From Noviherbaspirillum autotrophicum (GTDB lineage Bacteria > Pseudomonadota > Gammaproteobacteria > Burkholderiales > Burkholderiaceae_D): a stretch of 64,000 nucleotides of DNA. A program made the position numbers and the translations under genes. The notes beneath the pieces were generated by a model, which did no database searches, was not told the origin of the DNA, and saw nothing but the letters and a program-made list of their open reading frames with translations. Shown here piece after piece: positions 27,086 through 35,165 of the stretch. The stretch lies in NCBI RefSeq assembly GCF_000818395.1, contig NZ_JWJG01000028.1:62001-126000 (forward strand), written 5' to 3'. Each line of letters opens with the position of its first letter. Positions within the stretch are counted from its first letter, which is position 1.

Positions 27086-28552
27086 TCATGCAAACAAGCC
27101 ATGCAAAAACCAGCAGATTTCCTCGCCGCTGCGTTCGCGGTAAATCCAGTAGCAAGCCGATGCCGCATCCTGCGCAATGAAGTAGTCGCGCACCACCAGT
27201 CCACCATCCCACCAGCCGCATTCGATTCTTTCCGGACCCTTGAGCATTTTTAACGGCGAACCGTAAAACGGCCGGTGCTGGCGCACGGTCAGCGCAACCG
27301 GCTTGTCCAGTATCCAGAATGGCCGCTCGGCATGCGGCAGGAACGAGGCGGTCGGACGGGAAACCGTGGCGGCCGGAATCCAGGCGTTGCATATTTCGGG
27401 CCGGTGATCCGCGCGCGGCGCCGGTACCAGCACACCCTGGCTGCCCAGGCGCGCGGCCAGCAGTTCCAGCAGGCGGTGGTAATCGGCGCAGGTGCCGCCA
27501 GGGTCGGGGAACAGCGACCCGGTCGGCGGCAGCATGGGTTGTGCCTGCGCTGCTTCCAGGTGCAGCGCGATCACCGGGGCGGTGAGTTCGATGCGGCCGA
27601 GCCGTTCCTTCAGCAGCCGGGTCAGGTGCTCTTCATGCCAGGCCGGCGCGGCCAGCGCGATCTCGACTGGCGTGGGCGCAATTGCGCTGCGTCCGCGCTC
27701 GTGCTGCAGCAGCAGCACGAAGCGCGATATCGCCAGCTGCTGCGCCACCAGCCAGCCGGTCATCTGCAGCAGCAGGCGGCGCGTGGCGAACAAGACGGCT
27801 TCCGCATGCTCGATGCGGCCGGGCAGCTCCAGCCCCGCGGAAAATGCCTTGGGCGCCTGCACCCACTGGCACAGTTCGGGCGCCAGTCCGTATGCGCGGT
27901 CGAGTGCCTCCAGCACCTCTTTGCCGGTGCGCCGCTGCAGCCCGGCGCGCGGTAGCCGGCGCAGCTCTCCCAGGGTGCGGCAGTCGATCCCGGCCAGCCA
28001 TTCATGATAGGGCCGCAGCGCGGGCAGCAGGTTGCAGGGCAGAAGATCGAGCCGGCGCATCATGCTGTCGATGCGAATTGCGCGCCGTTGCAGCGGCATG
28101 CGGCTGCGGTGGCGCGCAAGCAGCCATGCGCCCTGAGCGGTCGGTCCCATGCCAAGCTGCGGCGTGAAGCCGAGGGCGGCGACGGTGCCGCGCACCAGGC
28201 GGCACAGCGCCAGCCGTCCGCCAAACGCGCGCAGGCTGGCCGTCACATCCAGCAGCAGGCTCGACTCTTCGGCAAGTGCGACTTCCGGCGTGTACTGCAG
28301 CAGCGCGAGCGCGATGCCGCCGAGCGCTTCCTGCTCCCGCAGGGTGTCGCGCTCGTGGAGTTGCGCATCGGGGCAGATGGCCTGCACCCCGGCGCGCCGC
28401 ATACCGCTGCGCACTCCGGCAGCAGCGGCAGGTGCGCTCATCGCCAGCACCCGCTCGCGCTCGACGACGACGTGCCTGCCCGGCTCACACCAGCGCGGCA
28501 GGAACGCTTCGAGCGGCAGCTGCGGCAGGTGCACGGCGATCCAGGCGCGCAT
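27086..28552 (-). CDS. imuB: ImuB, Y-family polymerase-like protein
   Basis: A 488-residue protein (ATG 28552) beginning MRAWIAVHLPQLPLEAFLPR. It follows the Y-family polymerase layout, but the usual catalytic acidic residues are not evident, as in ImuB, which acts as a clamp-binding hub for damage-induced mutagenesis with ImuA and DnaE2 (ImuC). Helix-hairpin-helix-like parts (CRTLGELRRLPRAGLQRRTG) lie mid-protein. The C-terminal GPERIECGWWDGGLVVRDYF and ASACYWIYRERSG are typical of ImuB. It overlaps imuA by 68 bp. No dnaE2 follows within the window. Confidence 0.88.
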   Translation of the reverse strand: MRAWIAVHLPQLPLEAFLPRWCEPGRHVVVERERVLAMSAPAAAAGVRSGMRRAGVQAICPDAQLHERDTLREQEALGGIALALLQYTPEVALAEESSLLLDVTASLRAFGGRLALCRLVRGTVAALGFTPQLGMGPTAQGAWLLARHRSRMPLQRRAIRIDSMMRRLDLLPCNLLPALRPYHEWLAGIDCRTLGELRRLPRAGLQRRTGKEVLEALDRAYGLAPELCQWVQAPKAFSAGLELPGRIEHAEAVLFATRRLLLQMTGWLVAQQLAISRFVLLLQHERGRSAIAPTPVEIALAAPAWHEEHLTRLLKERLGRIELTAPVIALHLEAAQAQPMLPPTGSLFPDPGGTCADYHRLLELLAARLGSQGVLVPAPRADHRPEICNAWIPAATVSRPTASFLPHAERPFWILDKPVALTVRQHRPFYGSPLKMLKGPERIECGWWDGGLVVRDYFIAQDAASACYWIYRERSGEEICWFLHGLFA

Positions 28553-29228
28553 GGGCGGAAGGGGCAAGAAAGAATGGGGATGACGGCATGCCGTCCAGCT
28601 TGAGATGAAGCGTTTCGCCATGCAGCGGGCCGCGCCGCTTGATGATGGCGATCCTGACGCCGCCGTTGGCGGGATGCAGCGCCAGCCGCAGCGGCGCGGG
28701 CGAGGCATCCTGACCGTCGGCGAGCGGCCGCATGGCCCAGAACAGGATGTCTGCGGCTTGCGCCGCCAGATGCAGGCGTCGCAGCGCTTCCGGGCGTGTG
28801 TGTGTTTGCCAGAACAGCAACGCGCCGCAGCTGCCATTGCGCAGGATCTGTTCCGCGCTCCACAAGGCATCGGTATTGCGCGCGGCCTTGACCCAGAGCA
28901 GGCGCTCGGCAGGCAGGCCCCATGCGCTCCAGGCCGCTGCCTGCGGCGCATGGGGCGGCTGTACCAGGGCGATGCGGCGTTTTTGCGCGATGGCGCCAAG
29001 GGCCGGGCGCAGCAGATGCATTTCGCCGATGCCCGCTTGTGGCAGCAGCAATTCGATCAAGGCTGCACTCGGCCAGCCGCCGCCGGGCAGTTCCCGGTCC
29101 AGTGTTGCATAACCGGTAGGCGTGACCGCGGCCCGGTACGAACCCATCTGGCTGGCGCGCCAGACCGCATCCGGCAAAGTGGCCGGGTGCGCAGCCAGCT
29201 CCGGGGTAGGGGAAACTAATGCGGGCAT
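28485..29228 (-). CDS. imuA: ImuA, RecA-like translesion synthesis protein
   Basis: A 247-residue RecA/SulA-like protein. GYATLDRELPGGGWPSAALIELLLPQAGIGEMHLL is the reduced ATPase core, and the classical GxxxxGKT loop is replaced. It is part of the damage-inducible mutasome with ImuB and normally DnaE2. GGAGGTGCG precedes ATG 29228, and a LexA box lies about 45 bp upstream of the start. It overlaps imuB by 68 bp, which is unusually long for a coupled pair. Confidence 0.87.
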   Translation of the reverse strand: MPALVSPTPELAAHPATLPDAVWRASQMGSYRAAVTPTGYATLDRELPGGGWPSAALIELLLPQAGIGEMHLLRPALGAIAQKRRIALVQPPHAPQAAAWSAWGLPAERLLWVKAARNTDALWSAEQILRNGSCGALLFWQTHTRPEALRRLHLAAQAADILFWAMRPLADGQDASPAPLRLALHPANGGVRIAIIKRRGPLHGETLHLKLDGMPSSPFFLAPSAHARLDRRAPAAAAARSVPAALV

Positions 29229-29272
29229 CGCACCTCCTAGTTATTCTTTTGAGCGATTGTTTATTTGTTCTG

Positions 29273-29292
29273 CACTGTATAAATATACAGTA
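29273..29292. promoter_or_regulatory. LexA (SOS) box shared by imuA and cho
   Basis: The core CTGTATAAATATACAG (29275-29290) fits the LexA consensus CTGT-N8-ACAG with an AT-rich centre, and flanking CA and TA extend the match. It lies in the 131-bp gap between the divergent imuA (45 bp away) and cho (68 bp away), both known SOS-type genes in other bacteria. One operator could repress both. This is a sequence match and has not been tested. Confidence 0.85.
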
Positions 29293-29359
29293 TTATTTCG
29301 AGCCCGGATAGTTATACCTCAAGTGATTGAGGCCTCGCATTTTCCCGAAGCTGCTTTTC

Positions 29360-30256
29360 ATGCAAACCCGCATTACATCGGTCGGACTATTGGTCAAGGC
29401 CGGCCCCGACGACAAGTTTAAATACCCGCACCACATCGATCGCGCCAGCCTCGATGCGCTGCCGGCGAAACCAGGCATTTACATCTTCCGCGACGAACAG
29501 GACCGGCCGCTTTATGTCGGCAAGAGCGTCAGCATCCGCACGCGTGTGCTGTCGCATCTGCGCACGCCGGAAGAGGCGCGCATGCTCAGGCAAAGCCGTT
29601 ATGTGGAATATCGCCGTACCGCCGGCGAGATTGGCGCGCTGCTGCTGGAGGCCCGTCTGATCAAGGAAATGCAGCCGCTGCACAACAAGAAGTTGCGTCG
29701 CACCCGCGAAATGTGTTCATTGCACCTGCTGCCGGAAGCGGGCGCAGTGCCCGAAATCGTCTATGCGCGCGAGCATGACTTCGCCTGCACGACGGACTTG
29801 TATGGATTGTTCGCCACGCGCAAGGCGGCGCTGGAAAAACTGCGCGAGATCGTCGATGCGGAACGGTTATGTCCGGCCATGGCAGGGCTGGAAACGTTGA
29901 CGCGCGGCCGTGCCTGCTTTGCGCGCCAGATCGCGCGCTGTCTTGGCGCATGCGTTGGGGAAGAATCGGCGCAAGACCACCATCGTCGCCTGCACGCAGC
30001 GCTGGACGCCATGCGGGTCGTGGCCTGGCCCTATGCCGGTCCGATGGGCATTGTTGAGGAGTGCGATGGGTGGATGCAAACCCATGTGATCGACCGCTGG
30101 TTTTATCTCGGGTCGATCGACCATGCCGAAAACGCGACGCAGCTCAAGCGTCCGACCAGGCGCGCCTTCGACATCGACACCTACAAAATTCTCGTCAAAC
30201 CGATAATGCGCCGGGAATTGCGCATCGAGCCTGTGGCGTTCTCAATCAAAAAATAG
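29360..30256 (+). CDS. cho: Excinuclease Cho (UvrC-like 3' nuclease)
   Basis: A 298-residue GIY-YIG nuclease, close to the length of E. coli Cho. The catalytic N-terminal domain has PGIYIFRDEQDRPLYVGKS and SIRTRVLSHL, then LLLEARLIKEMQPLHNKKLR. It should make an alternative 3' incision in nucleotide excision repair together with UvrAB. A cysteine-rich segment (ACFARQIARCLGAC) follows, as in UvrC. ATG 29360 is preferred over an in-frame TTG at 29327. Its promoter region contains the LexA box. Confidence 0.88.
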   Translation: MQTRITSVGLLVKAGPDDKFKYPHHIDRASLDALPAKPGIYIFRDEQDRPLYVGKSVSIRTRVLSHLRTPEEARMLRQSRYVEYRRTAGEIGALLLEARLIKEMQPLHNKKLRRTREMCSLHLLPEAGAVPEIVYAREHDFACTTDLYGLFATRKAALEKLREIVDAERLCPAMAGLETLTRGRACFARQIARCLGACVGEESAQDHHRRLHAALDAMRVVAWPYAGPMGIVEECDGWMQTHVIDRWFYLGSIDHAENATQLKRPTRRAFDIDTYKILVKPIMRRELRIEPVAFSIKK

Positions 30257-30339
30257 CGTCACCATCAGGCCGCGTCCGACACGGTGTTCATTGACTTTTC
30301 GCCAATGAGCACACCGGTCAGGCCGCCGCTTTTCTCCAG

Positions 30340-30756
30340 TTATTTGGATGTGCCCGGCGTAGAGGAAGACGAGGAAGAACCGCCCGGTGGTGGAGTGGTG
30401 GTGGTGGTACTGCTGCTTCCGTCCGGCGCCGTGGTGGTGCTGCTGCTGCTGCTGCCCGGCGGAGGAGTCGTGCTGCCGGCGCTGCTTTCGGTGCCGCCGG
30501 CGCTGCCCGTAGTGCCGCCAGTTGTGCCGCTCGTGCCTGGCGTGCTCGCACTCGGGGCGCTGCCTGGGGCGCTGCTGGTTGCGCCGCCAGTCGTGCCGGT
30601 CGTACCACTCGTCGATCCAGCGGTGCTGCCGGCCGTACCGGAACTGGGAGCGCTGCTGGTGGCGCCGCTGCTAGGTGCTTCCGTCGACTCTTTCTTTCCG
30701 CATGCAGTGACTGCAAGAGTGGCTACCAACGCCGCGAGCAATACTGAGTATTTCAT
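30340..30756 (-). CDS. Ser/Thr/Gly-rich lipoprotein
   Basis: A 138-residue protein with a lipoprotein signal (MKYSVLLAALVATLAVTAC, lipid-bearing Cys19) followed by GKKEST and then about 110 residues made almost only of Ser, Thr, Gly, Ala and Pro, including long Ser and Thr runs near the C terminus. GAGAGGAA precedes ATG 30756. It resembles in style, but does not share the cysteine motif of, the two secreted proteins at 16.2-17.3 kb. Probably a disordered envelope-anchored chain; function unknown. Confidence 0.62.
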   Translation of the reverse strand: MKYSVLLAALVATLAVTACGKKESTEAPSSGATSSAPSSGTAGSTAGSTSGTTGTTGGATSSAPGSAPSASTPGTSGTTGGTTGSAGGTESSAGSTTPPPGSSSSSTTTAPDGSSSTTTTTPPPGGSSSSSSTPGTSK

Positions 30757-30894
30757 ATCGGTTCCTCTCAAGAAATATAGTTGTAAATTGAGTACTCGGC
30801 TTATTGGAGGAACCACAAAAGCGTAAGTGCCGATGCAAACATTGATTAATATCAGTAGCTGATATGTTTTTTTCAATATCTGCTGCCGGCCTGG

Positions 30895-30922
30895 TTGCAT
30901 GGGAAATGCGTTGCTATAAAAT
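30895..30922 (+). promoter_or_regulatory. Candidate promoter for the second diguanylate cyclase
   Basis: TTGCAT (30895-30900) and TAAAAT (30917-30922) are separated by 16 bases, a plausible sigma-70 promoter. Transcription would start near 30929 and give a leader of about 120 nt before ATG 31052. Confidence 0.45.
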
Positions 30923-30934
30923 ATTGACTATGGG

Positions 30935-31050
30935 CAACTTTTTCTGCCGTTATGAAAAGTTGTAGGAACTTAATAATAAAGGCTATGCAAATAGCCTCGG
31001 CCTCAGGCAGCACTCAAGGCCGCAGGCCGATTTCAGCCTGCCGGGAGTTA
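30935..31050 (+). promoter_or_regulatory. Structured 5' leader upstream of a diguanylate cyclase
   Basis: Three perfect inverted repeats follow one another. CAACTTTT (30935-30942) pairs with AAAAGTTG (30955-30962). GGCTAT (30981-30986) pairs with ATAGCC (30991-30996) around a GCAA tetraloop. TCGGCCT (30997-31003) pairs with AGGCCGA (31024-31030). GGCAG (31006-31010) could instead pair with CTGCC (31038-31042) next to the GGGAG ribosome-binding site, so two alternative folds are possible. It does not match the known cyclic di-GMP riboswitch consensus that I can recall. Confidence 0.45.
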
Positions 31051-31051
31051 C

Positions 31052-32764
31052 ATGAACAAATCATCATTACGCCGGCAACTGGTCTGGCCGTACGTGCTGC
31101 TCGTACTGTTCGTTTCAGCGACGATCGGCTGGGTGTCGTACCGCGCCGGCGAGGAAGCCGTCCGGGAGCTCTCGCAGCGCCTGCTGACGGACATGGCGGA
31201 CCGCATCGGCCGTGCAACCGAACAGCATCTGGCCGGCGCGCTGACCGCGCTGAACGCGGTGGCGCCCGATCCACGCACGCTTCCCCGGGAACAACCGTTT
31301 TCCGACGACCTCGCCGCACTCGAGCGGCGCTTCTGGGTAGCCACTGGCTTATCCATGGACATCAACAACTACGTCTATTTCGGCGGCGCGGACGGGCGCT
31401 TCATCGGGGTTGACCGGGTCAACCGGGATCTGGTGGAACTCTATCTGCGCGAGCCCGGCGCCGGCAAGCGCACGGTGTATGCAGTGGAGGCTCCTGGCGA
31501 CTGCAGCCGCGTACTGCGCACCGACGACTATGACGCGCGCAAACGCCCCTGGTACGCCACGGCCGTCAGAAGGAGCAAGCCGGTGTGGTCGCCGGTATAT
31601 AACGATTTCACCTCGAAGGAGCCCACTATCACCCTGGCCAAGCCGGTGTATCGCGCGGACCACAGCGTGGCTGGCGTGCTGGCGACCGATGTCACGCTCC
31701 GGATGCTGACGGACTTCCTGCGCACGCTGAAGATCAGCGAGCATGGCTTGGCATTCGTGATGGACAGCGATGGCGTCATGATCGCCACTTCAGGCGGCGA
31801 GCTGCCGTTCAAGATGGTGCAGGGCGTGCCCGCTCCCCGACGCATCGAGGAAATGCAGACGCCGCTGATCCGCGAGGCCTATGCCAAGGTACTGGAATGG
31901 AAAAACCGGGAAACAGACGGCGGCGCACCTGGCGAAAACGACTTCACGGCCGTTGCCGGTTCGCTTGAAATTGCCGCCAGCCGGCTTGGGCAGAAGTACG
32001 GCGTGGACTGGATCAGCGTGGTCGTCGTGCCGCGCTCGGATTTCATGGGCGGCGTCACGCGCAGCTTCATCCAGGGCATCTTCATCGCCGCCTTCTGCGT
32101 CATCGTCGCGCTGGTGCTCGGGCTGTCGCTGCTTAACCGGGTACTCAACGACATTCGCCAGCTCACCGACGCAGCTAGGAAGATCGGCGACGGCGAGCCG
32201 CTGCCTGCGCTCAACATCCGCCGTCGCGACGAGATCGGCCAGCTGGCGATGAGCTTCAGCGAGATGGAGCACAACCTGCGCATCGACAAGCTGACCGCAG
32301 TGTTCAACCGCGCATCGCTGATTGCGCAGATCGGTTTCTTGCGGCGCCAGCTGGCGCAGAAAGGAAGCGAGCAGCCCAGCTTCGCGCTGCTGTTCATCGA
32401 TCTCGATAATTTCAAGACCATCAATGACCACTACGGTCACGGCGCCGGCGACCGGGTGCTGGTCGCCGTTGCGGCGCGCCTGAAGGAGGCGGTGCGCGTG
32501 AGCGATGTGGTGGCGCGCTACGGCGGCGATGAATTCGTCGTGCTGCTCAAGGGCGTAACCGACGTCCATGACGTGATCGCGACCGAGAACAAGATCCGCG
32601 ATATCGTGGAAGAGCCGGTGCAGCTCGAGCATGGCTCGGCGCAGGTCGGCATGTCGATCGGCTGGGCGCTGTTCCCGCAGGATGGCGAGGATGTCGACGC
32701 GCTGATGAAGATCGCCGACCAGCGCATGTTCGAAGCCAAGAAGGGCCGCAAGGCAGCGCGCTAG
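31052..32764 (+). CDS. Cache-HAMP-GGDEF diguanylate cyclase
   Basis: A 570-residue membrane sensor that should synthesise cyclic di-GMP. Order: membrane helix (about 10-30), a periplasmic double-Cache type sensor (about 35-330, with RKRPWYATAVRRSKPVWSPVY and GVLATDVTL), a second membrane helix (about 338-358), HAMP linker (about 360-410) and GGDEF domain (about 415-568). The active-site GGDEF is at 491-495, and RVSD five residues upstream fits the inhibitory site. No EAL domain. GGGAG precedes ATG 31052. The leader is strongly structured. Confidence 0.9.
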   Translation: MNKSSLRRQLVWPYVLLVLFVSATIGWVSYRAGEEAVRELSQRLLTDMADRIGRATEQHLAGALTALNAVAPDPRTLPREQPFSDDLAALERRFWVATGLSMDINNYVYFGGADGRFIGVDRVNRDLVELYLREPGAGKRTVYAVEAPGDCSRVLRTDDYDARKRPWYATAVRRSKPVWSPVYNDFTSKEPTITLAKPVYRADHSVAGVLATDVTLRMLTDFLRTLKISEHGLAFVMDSDGVMIATSGGELPFKMVQGVPAPRRIEEMQTPLIREAYAKVLEWKNRETDGGAPGENDFTAVAGSLEIAASRLGQKYGVDWISVVVVPRSDFMGGVTRSFIQGIFIAAFCVIVALVLGLSLLNRVLNDIRQLTDAARKIGDGEPLPALNIRRRDEIGQLAMSFSEMEHNLRIDKLTAVFNRASLIAQIGFLRRQLAQKGSEQPSFALLFIDLDNFKTINDHYGHGAGDRVLVAVAARLKEAVRVSDVVARYGGDEFVVLLKGVTDVHDVIATENKIRDIVEEPVQLEHGSAQVGMSIGWALFPQDGEDVDALMKIADQRMFEAKKGRKAAR

Positions 32765-32770
32765 AGTCTG

Positions 32771-34504
32771 TCATGCCGGCTTCACATAATCGCGCAGGAA
32801 GGTGCGGGTTTCGCTGTCGGGGAAGACGATTGTCACCTTGTTGCCTTGCGAAGAAACGACCCGCCCTTCGCCGAACTTGGGCACCCTGACGGCGCTGCCG
32901 CTGGCCAATGGCGGAGGCACTTCGCCGGACGGCGGAATATGATGCCGCACGTGTTCCGGCGTGAGCGACTGTTCCGGTGGGCGCAGGCAGTTGTCGCAGG
33001 TGCCGCAACGTTCCCAGCGGACTTGCTCGCCGAAATAGTCGAGCATTACCTTCCATCGGCAAAAGCCGGTCTGTGCATAGAACACCATGCGTTCCAGCGC
33101 TTCGTGGTCGCGTGCGCTCTTGTCACGATAGGTGTCGACCAGTTGTGCCAGTTCGCGCGGCTTGGCCTGGCGCTTTTGCAAACGGTAGGAAAGGTTGTCG
33201 TCCTGCGCCACTAGCCCGCCATCCTTGAGCAGCTTCAGCGCCACATGCAGCTTGCTGTCCGAAATTTGTTCCAGCGTTTCATGCAGTCGTGCGAACGGGA
33301 CGGCCGGATGCTCCGCTGCCATTTCCTGCAGTGCCGCATAGATGGTCGTCAGGTCATCCACGCCGGGATAGCGCCGCGCCAGGAAAAACTGCTGCACCTG
33401 CTTGTCCTTCAGATAGTGCAGCAGCGTGCATTCGGATGGCACACCATCGCGCCCCGCGCGCCCCGATTCCTGATAGTACGCTTCCAGGTTGGCAGGCAAC
33501 TGGTAATGAATCACGAAGCGGATGTCGCGCTTGTCGATTCCCATCCCGAATGCGTTGGTGGCCACCATGACGCGCGCTTCGCCCCCCATGAAACGATCCT
33601 GGTTCTGGGTGCGTGCCTTGGCCGGCAACTGGCCGTGATAATGCGTCACGCTTTCGCCGGCTTGCCGCAACATCTCGGCCACTTCCTCGACTGCCTTGAC
33701 AGTGGCGGCATAGACGATGCCCGCGCCGTGCGACTCGCGCACCAGACGCAGGACATGGCTCGCCTTTTCCGCCTCGTCGGTTGCAGCAATTACACGATAG
33801 TGCAGATTTGGCCGGTAGATGCCGGTGTTGATAACCTGCATTTCCGGCAAGCCAATCTGCTTGCGTATATCCGCGACTACATCATCCGTAGCAGTGGCCG
33901 TCAACGCCAGAACGGTCGGATGGCCGAGCGCCTCGATGGCGGCGCCGAGCTGCAGATAGCTTGGCCGGAAGTCATGCCCCCATTGTGAAATGCAATGTGC
34001 CTCGTCGATGACGAACAGGCTGACCTTGCCTTGCCGGAGCGTCGCCAGGAAATCGGGATCGGACAGGCGTTCCGGCGTGGCGAATACGAATTCGTTACTT
34101 GCGTTTTCGATGCTCTGCAGCGCGGATTCCTCCTCGCGGCTGGTAAGCGTGCTATTGACTTCAGTAGCGGCGACGCCATTGTCTTCCAGCTTGGATGCCT
34201 GATCCTTCATCAGGGCGATGAGGGGGGAAATCACCACCGTCGTGCCGGGAATTTTCAGAGCGGGAAGTTGATAGCACAATGACTTGCCGGCGCCGCTAGG
34301 CATGACGGCGAGCGTGTCGCGACCCTGCAGCACGCTTTCGATGACATCCTGCTGCCCCGGACGCAGGCTTTCGATGCCGAATGCTTCCTGCAATGTTTCC
34401 TGCCAGGTTTCCTCCTCGGGAGCATGGGGATCGCGCCCCGGCTTGAGGGAAGGCGGAATGCGATAGCGTGGCTTTCTCGATGAGGAACTGATTGCGCTTG
34501 TCAT
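32771..34504 (-). CDS. RecQ-family ATP-dependent DNA helicase
   Basis: A 577-residue SF2 helicase with all core motifs: [14 protein letters not shown] (Walker A), [19 protein letters not shown] (DEAH and aromatic loop), [25 protein letters not shown] and [10 protein letters not shown]. The RecQ zinc-binding region is present ([20 protein letters not shown]). Instead of an HRDC domain, the C terminus carries [16 protein letters not shown]...[14 protein letters not shown], which looks like a small Tudor-like domain of the type at the end of UvrD/PcrA. It unwinds DNA 3'-5' for recombination and repair. It stands alone, converging with the cyclase gene. Confidence 0.9.
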   Translation of the reverse strand: MTSAISSSSRKPRYRIPPSLKPGRDPHAPEEETWQETLQEAFGIESLRPGQQDVIESVLQGRDTLAVMPSGAGKSLCYQLPALKIPGTTVVISPLIALMKDQASKLEDNGVAATEVNSTLTSREEESALQSIENASNEFVFATPERLSDPDFLATLRQGKVSLFVIDEAHCISQWGHDFRPSYLQLGAAIEALGHPTVLALTATATDDVVADIRKQIGLPEMQVINTGIYRPNLHYRVIAATDEAEKASHVLRLVRESHGAGIVYAATVKAVEEVAEMLRQAGESVTHYHGQLPAKARTQNQDRFMGGEARVMVATNAFGMGIDKRDIRFVIHYQLPANLEAYYQESGRAGRDGVPSECTLLHYLKDKQVQQFFLARRYPGVDDLTTIYAALQEMAAEHPAVPFARLHETLEQISDSKLHVALKLLKDGGLVAQDDNLSYRLQKRQAKPRELAQLVDTYRDKSARDHEALERMVFYAQTGFCRWKVMLDYFGEQVRWERCGTCDNCLRPPEQSLTPEHVRHHIPPSGEVPPPLASGSAVRVPKFGEGRVVSSQGNKVTIVFPDSETRTFLRDYVKPA

Positions 34505-34862
34505 GACAGCGATGCGTTGAGGCGGATGAAACTCACCTTAATGCAGCAATCATGCCAATGAGAGTGTTCGCGGCTGTCCAGCGGCGTGCCGCGAAGACCG
34601 TGCGGGCCGACGACTGCAAGCGGGAAGCCTGGCCATCGACTCGATTAATTCAGGTAAAAATTGGCAAACCTGCGCTGGTGTTGGGATGAAATATATGCGT
34701 AGAGGAGGGTGCGAATAATTTGCACTATGGTGTTTGCATATGGGGTACAATGCGACACCGATTGAAGTTTGAGCTAGCAGTGCAGTGTCGATCTGTCATT
34801 TCTTTTCTTGCTTCAAAGGATAGACCGGGCGCAAGCCCATTAACTGAAATAGGAATGTAGTA
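34505..34862. other. Intergenic region with cold-shock gene leader
   Basis: About 360 bases with no gene. The first half is unremarkable. From about 34640 the sequence is AT-richer. A -10-like TACAAT lies at 34746-34751 with a poor TTGCAC -35 at 34720-34725 (spacing 20, too long to be convincing). If used, it would give a leader of about 100 nt, long as in many cspA-type genes. Confidence 0.4.
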
Positions 34863-35066
34863 ATGGCAACAGGCATTGTTAAGTGGTTCAATGACGCAAA
34901 AGGTTTTGGTTTCATCACTCCGGACGAAGGCGGCGAAGATCTGTTCGCACACTTCTCCGCAATCCAGTCCAACGGATTCAAGTCGCTGAAGGAAAATCAG
35001 CGCGTATCGTTTGAAGTGACGACTGGCCCGAAGGGCAAGCAAGCATCGAACATTCAGCCCCTGTAA
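34863..35066 (+). CDS. CspA-family cold-shock protein
   Basis: A 67-residue single cold-shock domain. RNP1 is KGFGFITP and RNP2 is DLFAHFSAI, both intact, so it should bind single-stranded RNA and DNA as an RNA chaperone. The C-terminal [12 protein letters not shown] is typical of proteobacterial members. Length is standard. It has its own intrinsic terminator 17 bp after the stop, so it is monocistronic. Several csp paralogues are usual per genome, so the exact symbol is not given. Confidence 0.95.
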   Translation: MATGIVKWFNDAKGFGFITPDEGGEDLFAHFSAIQSNGFKSLKENQRVSFEVTTGPKGKQASNIQPL

Positions 35067-35083
35067 TTTCGGACTGATTCAGT

Positions 35084-35110
35084 AAAAACCCCGGCATGCC
35101 GGGGTTTTTT
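35084..35110 (+). terminator. Intrinsic terminator of the cold-shock gene
   Basis: AAAAACCCCGGC pairs with GCCGGGGTTTTT around a short AT centre and ends in six T. It follows the cold-shock stop codon by 17 bp. Because the A-run and T-run flank the stem symmetrically, it may also stop transcription coming from the minus-strand dehydrogenase gene. Confidence 0.9.
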
Positions 35111-35165
35111 CATTTCTGCGTACAATTTTTTGCCGGTCCTTGATTGGCGCGCCGCGATGTATTGT

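Noticed and set aside
30284-30826. Plus-strand frame of 180 codons with long Val/Pro/Gly runs
   Set aside because: It is the antisense of the Ser/Thr-rich lipoprotein, which has a ribosome-binding site, signal peptide and lipobox; the plus frame has none of these.
30901-31051. Cyclic di-GMP class I riboswitch
   Set aside because: The conserved GGGCAAACC and GACGCAAAGCC blocks are absent; only a GNRA-capped stem is shared, so it is reported as an unassigned structured leader.
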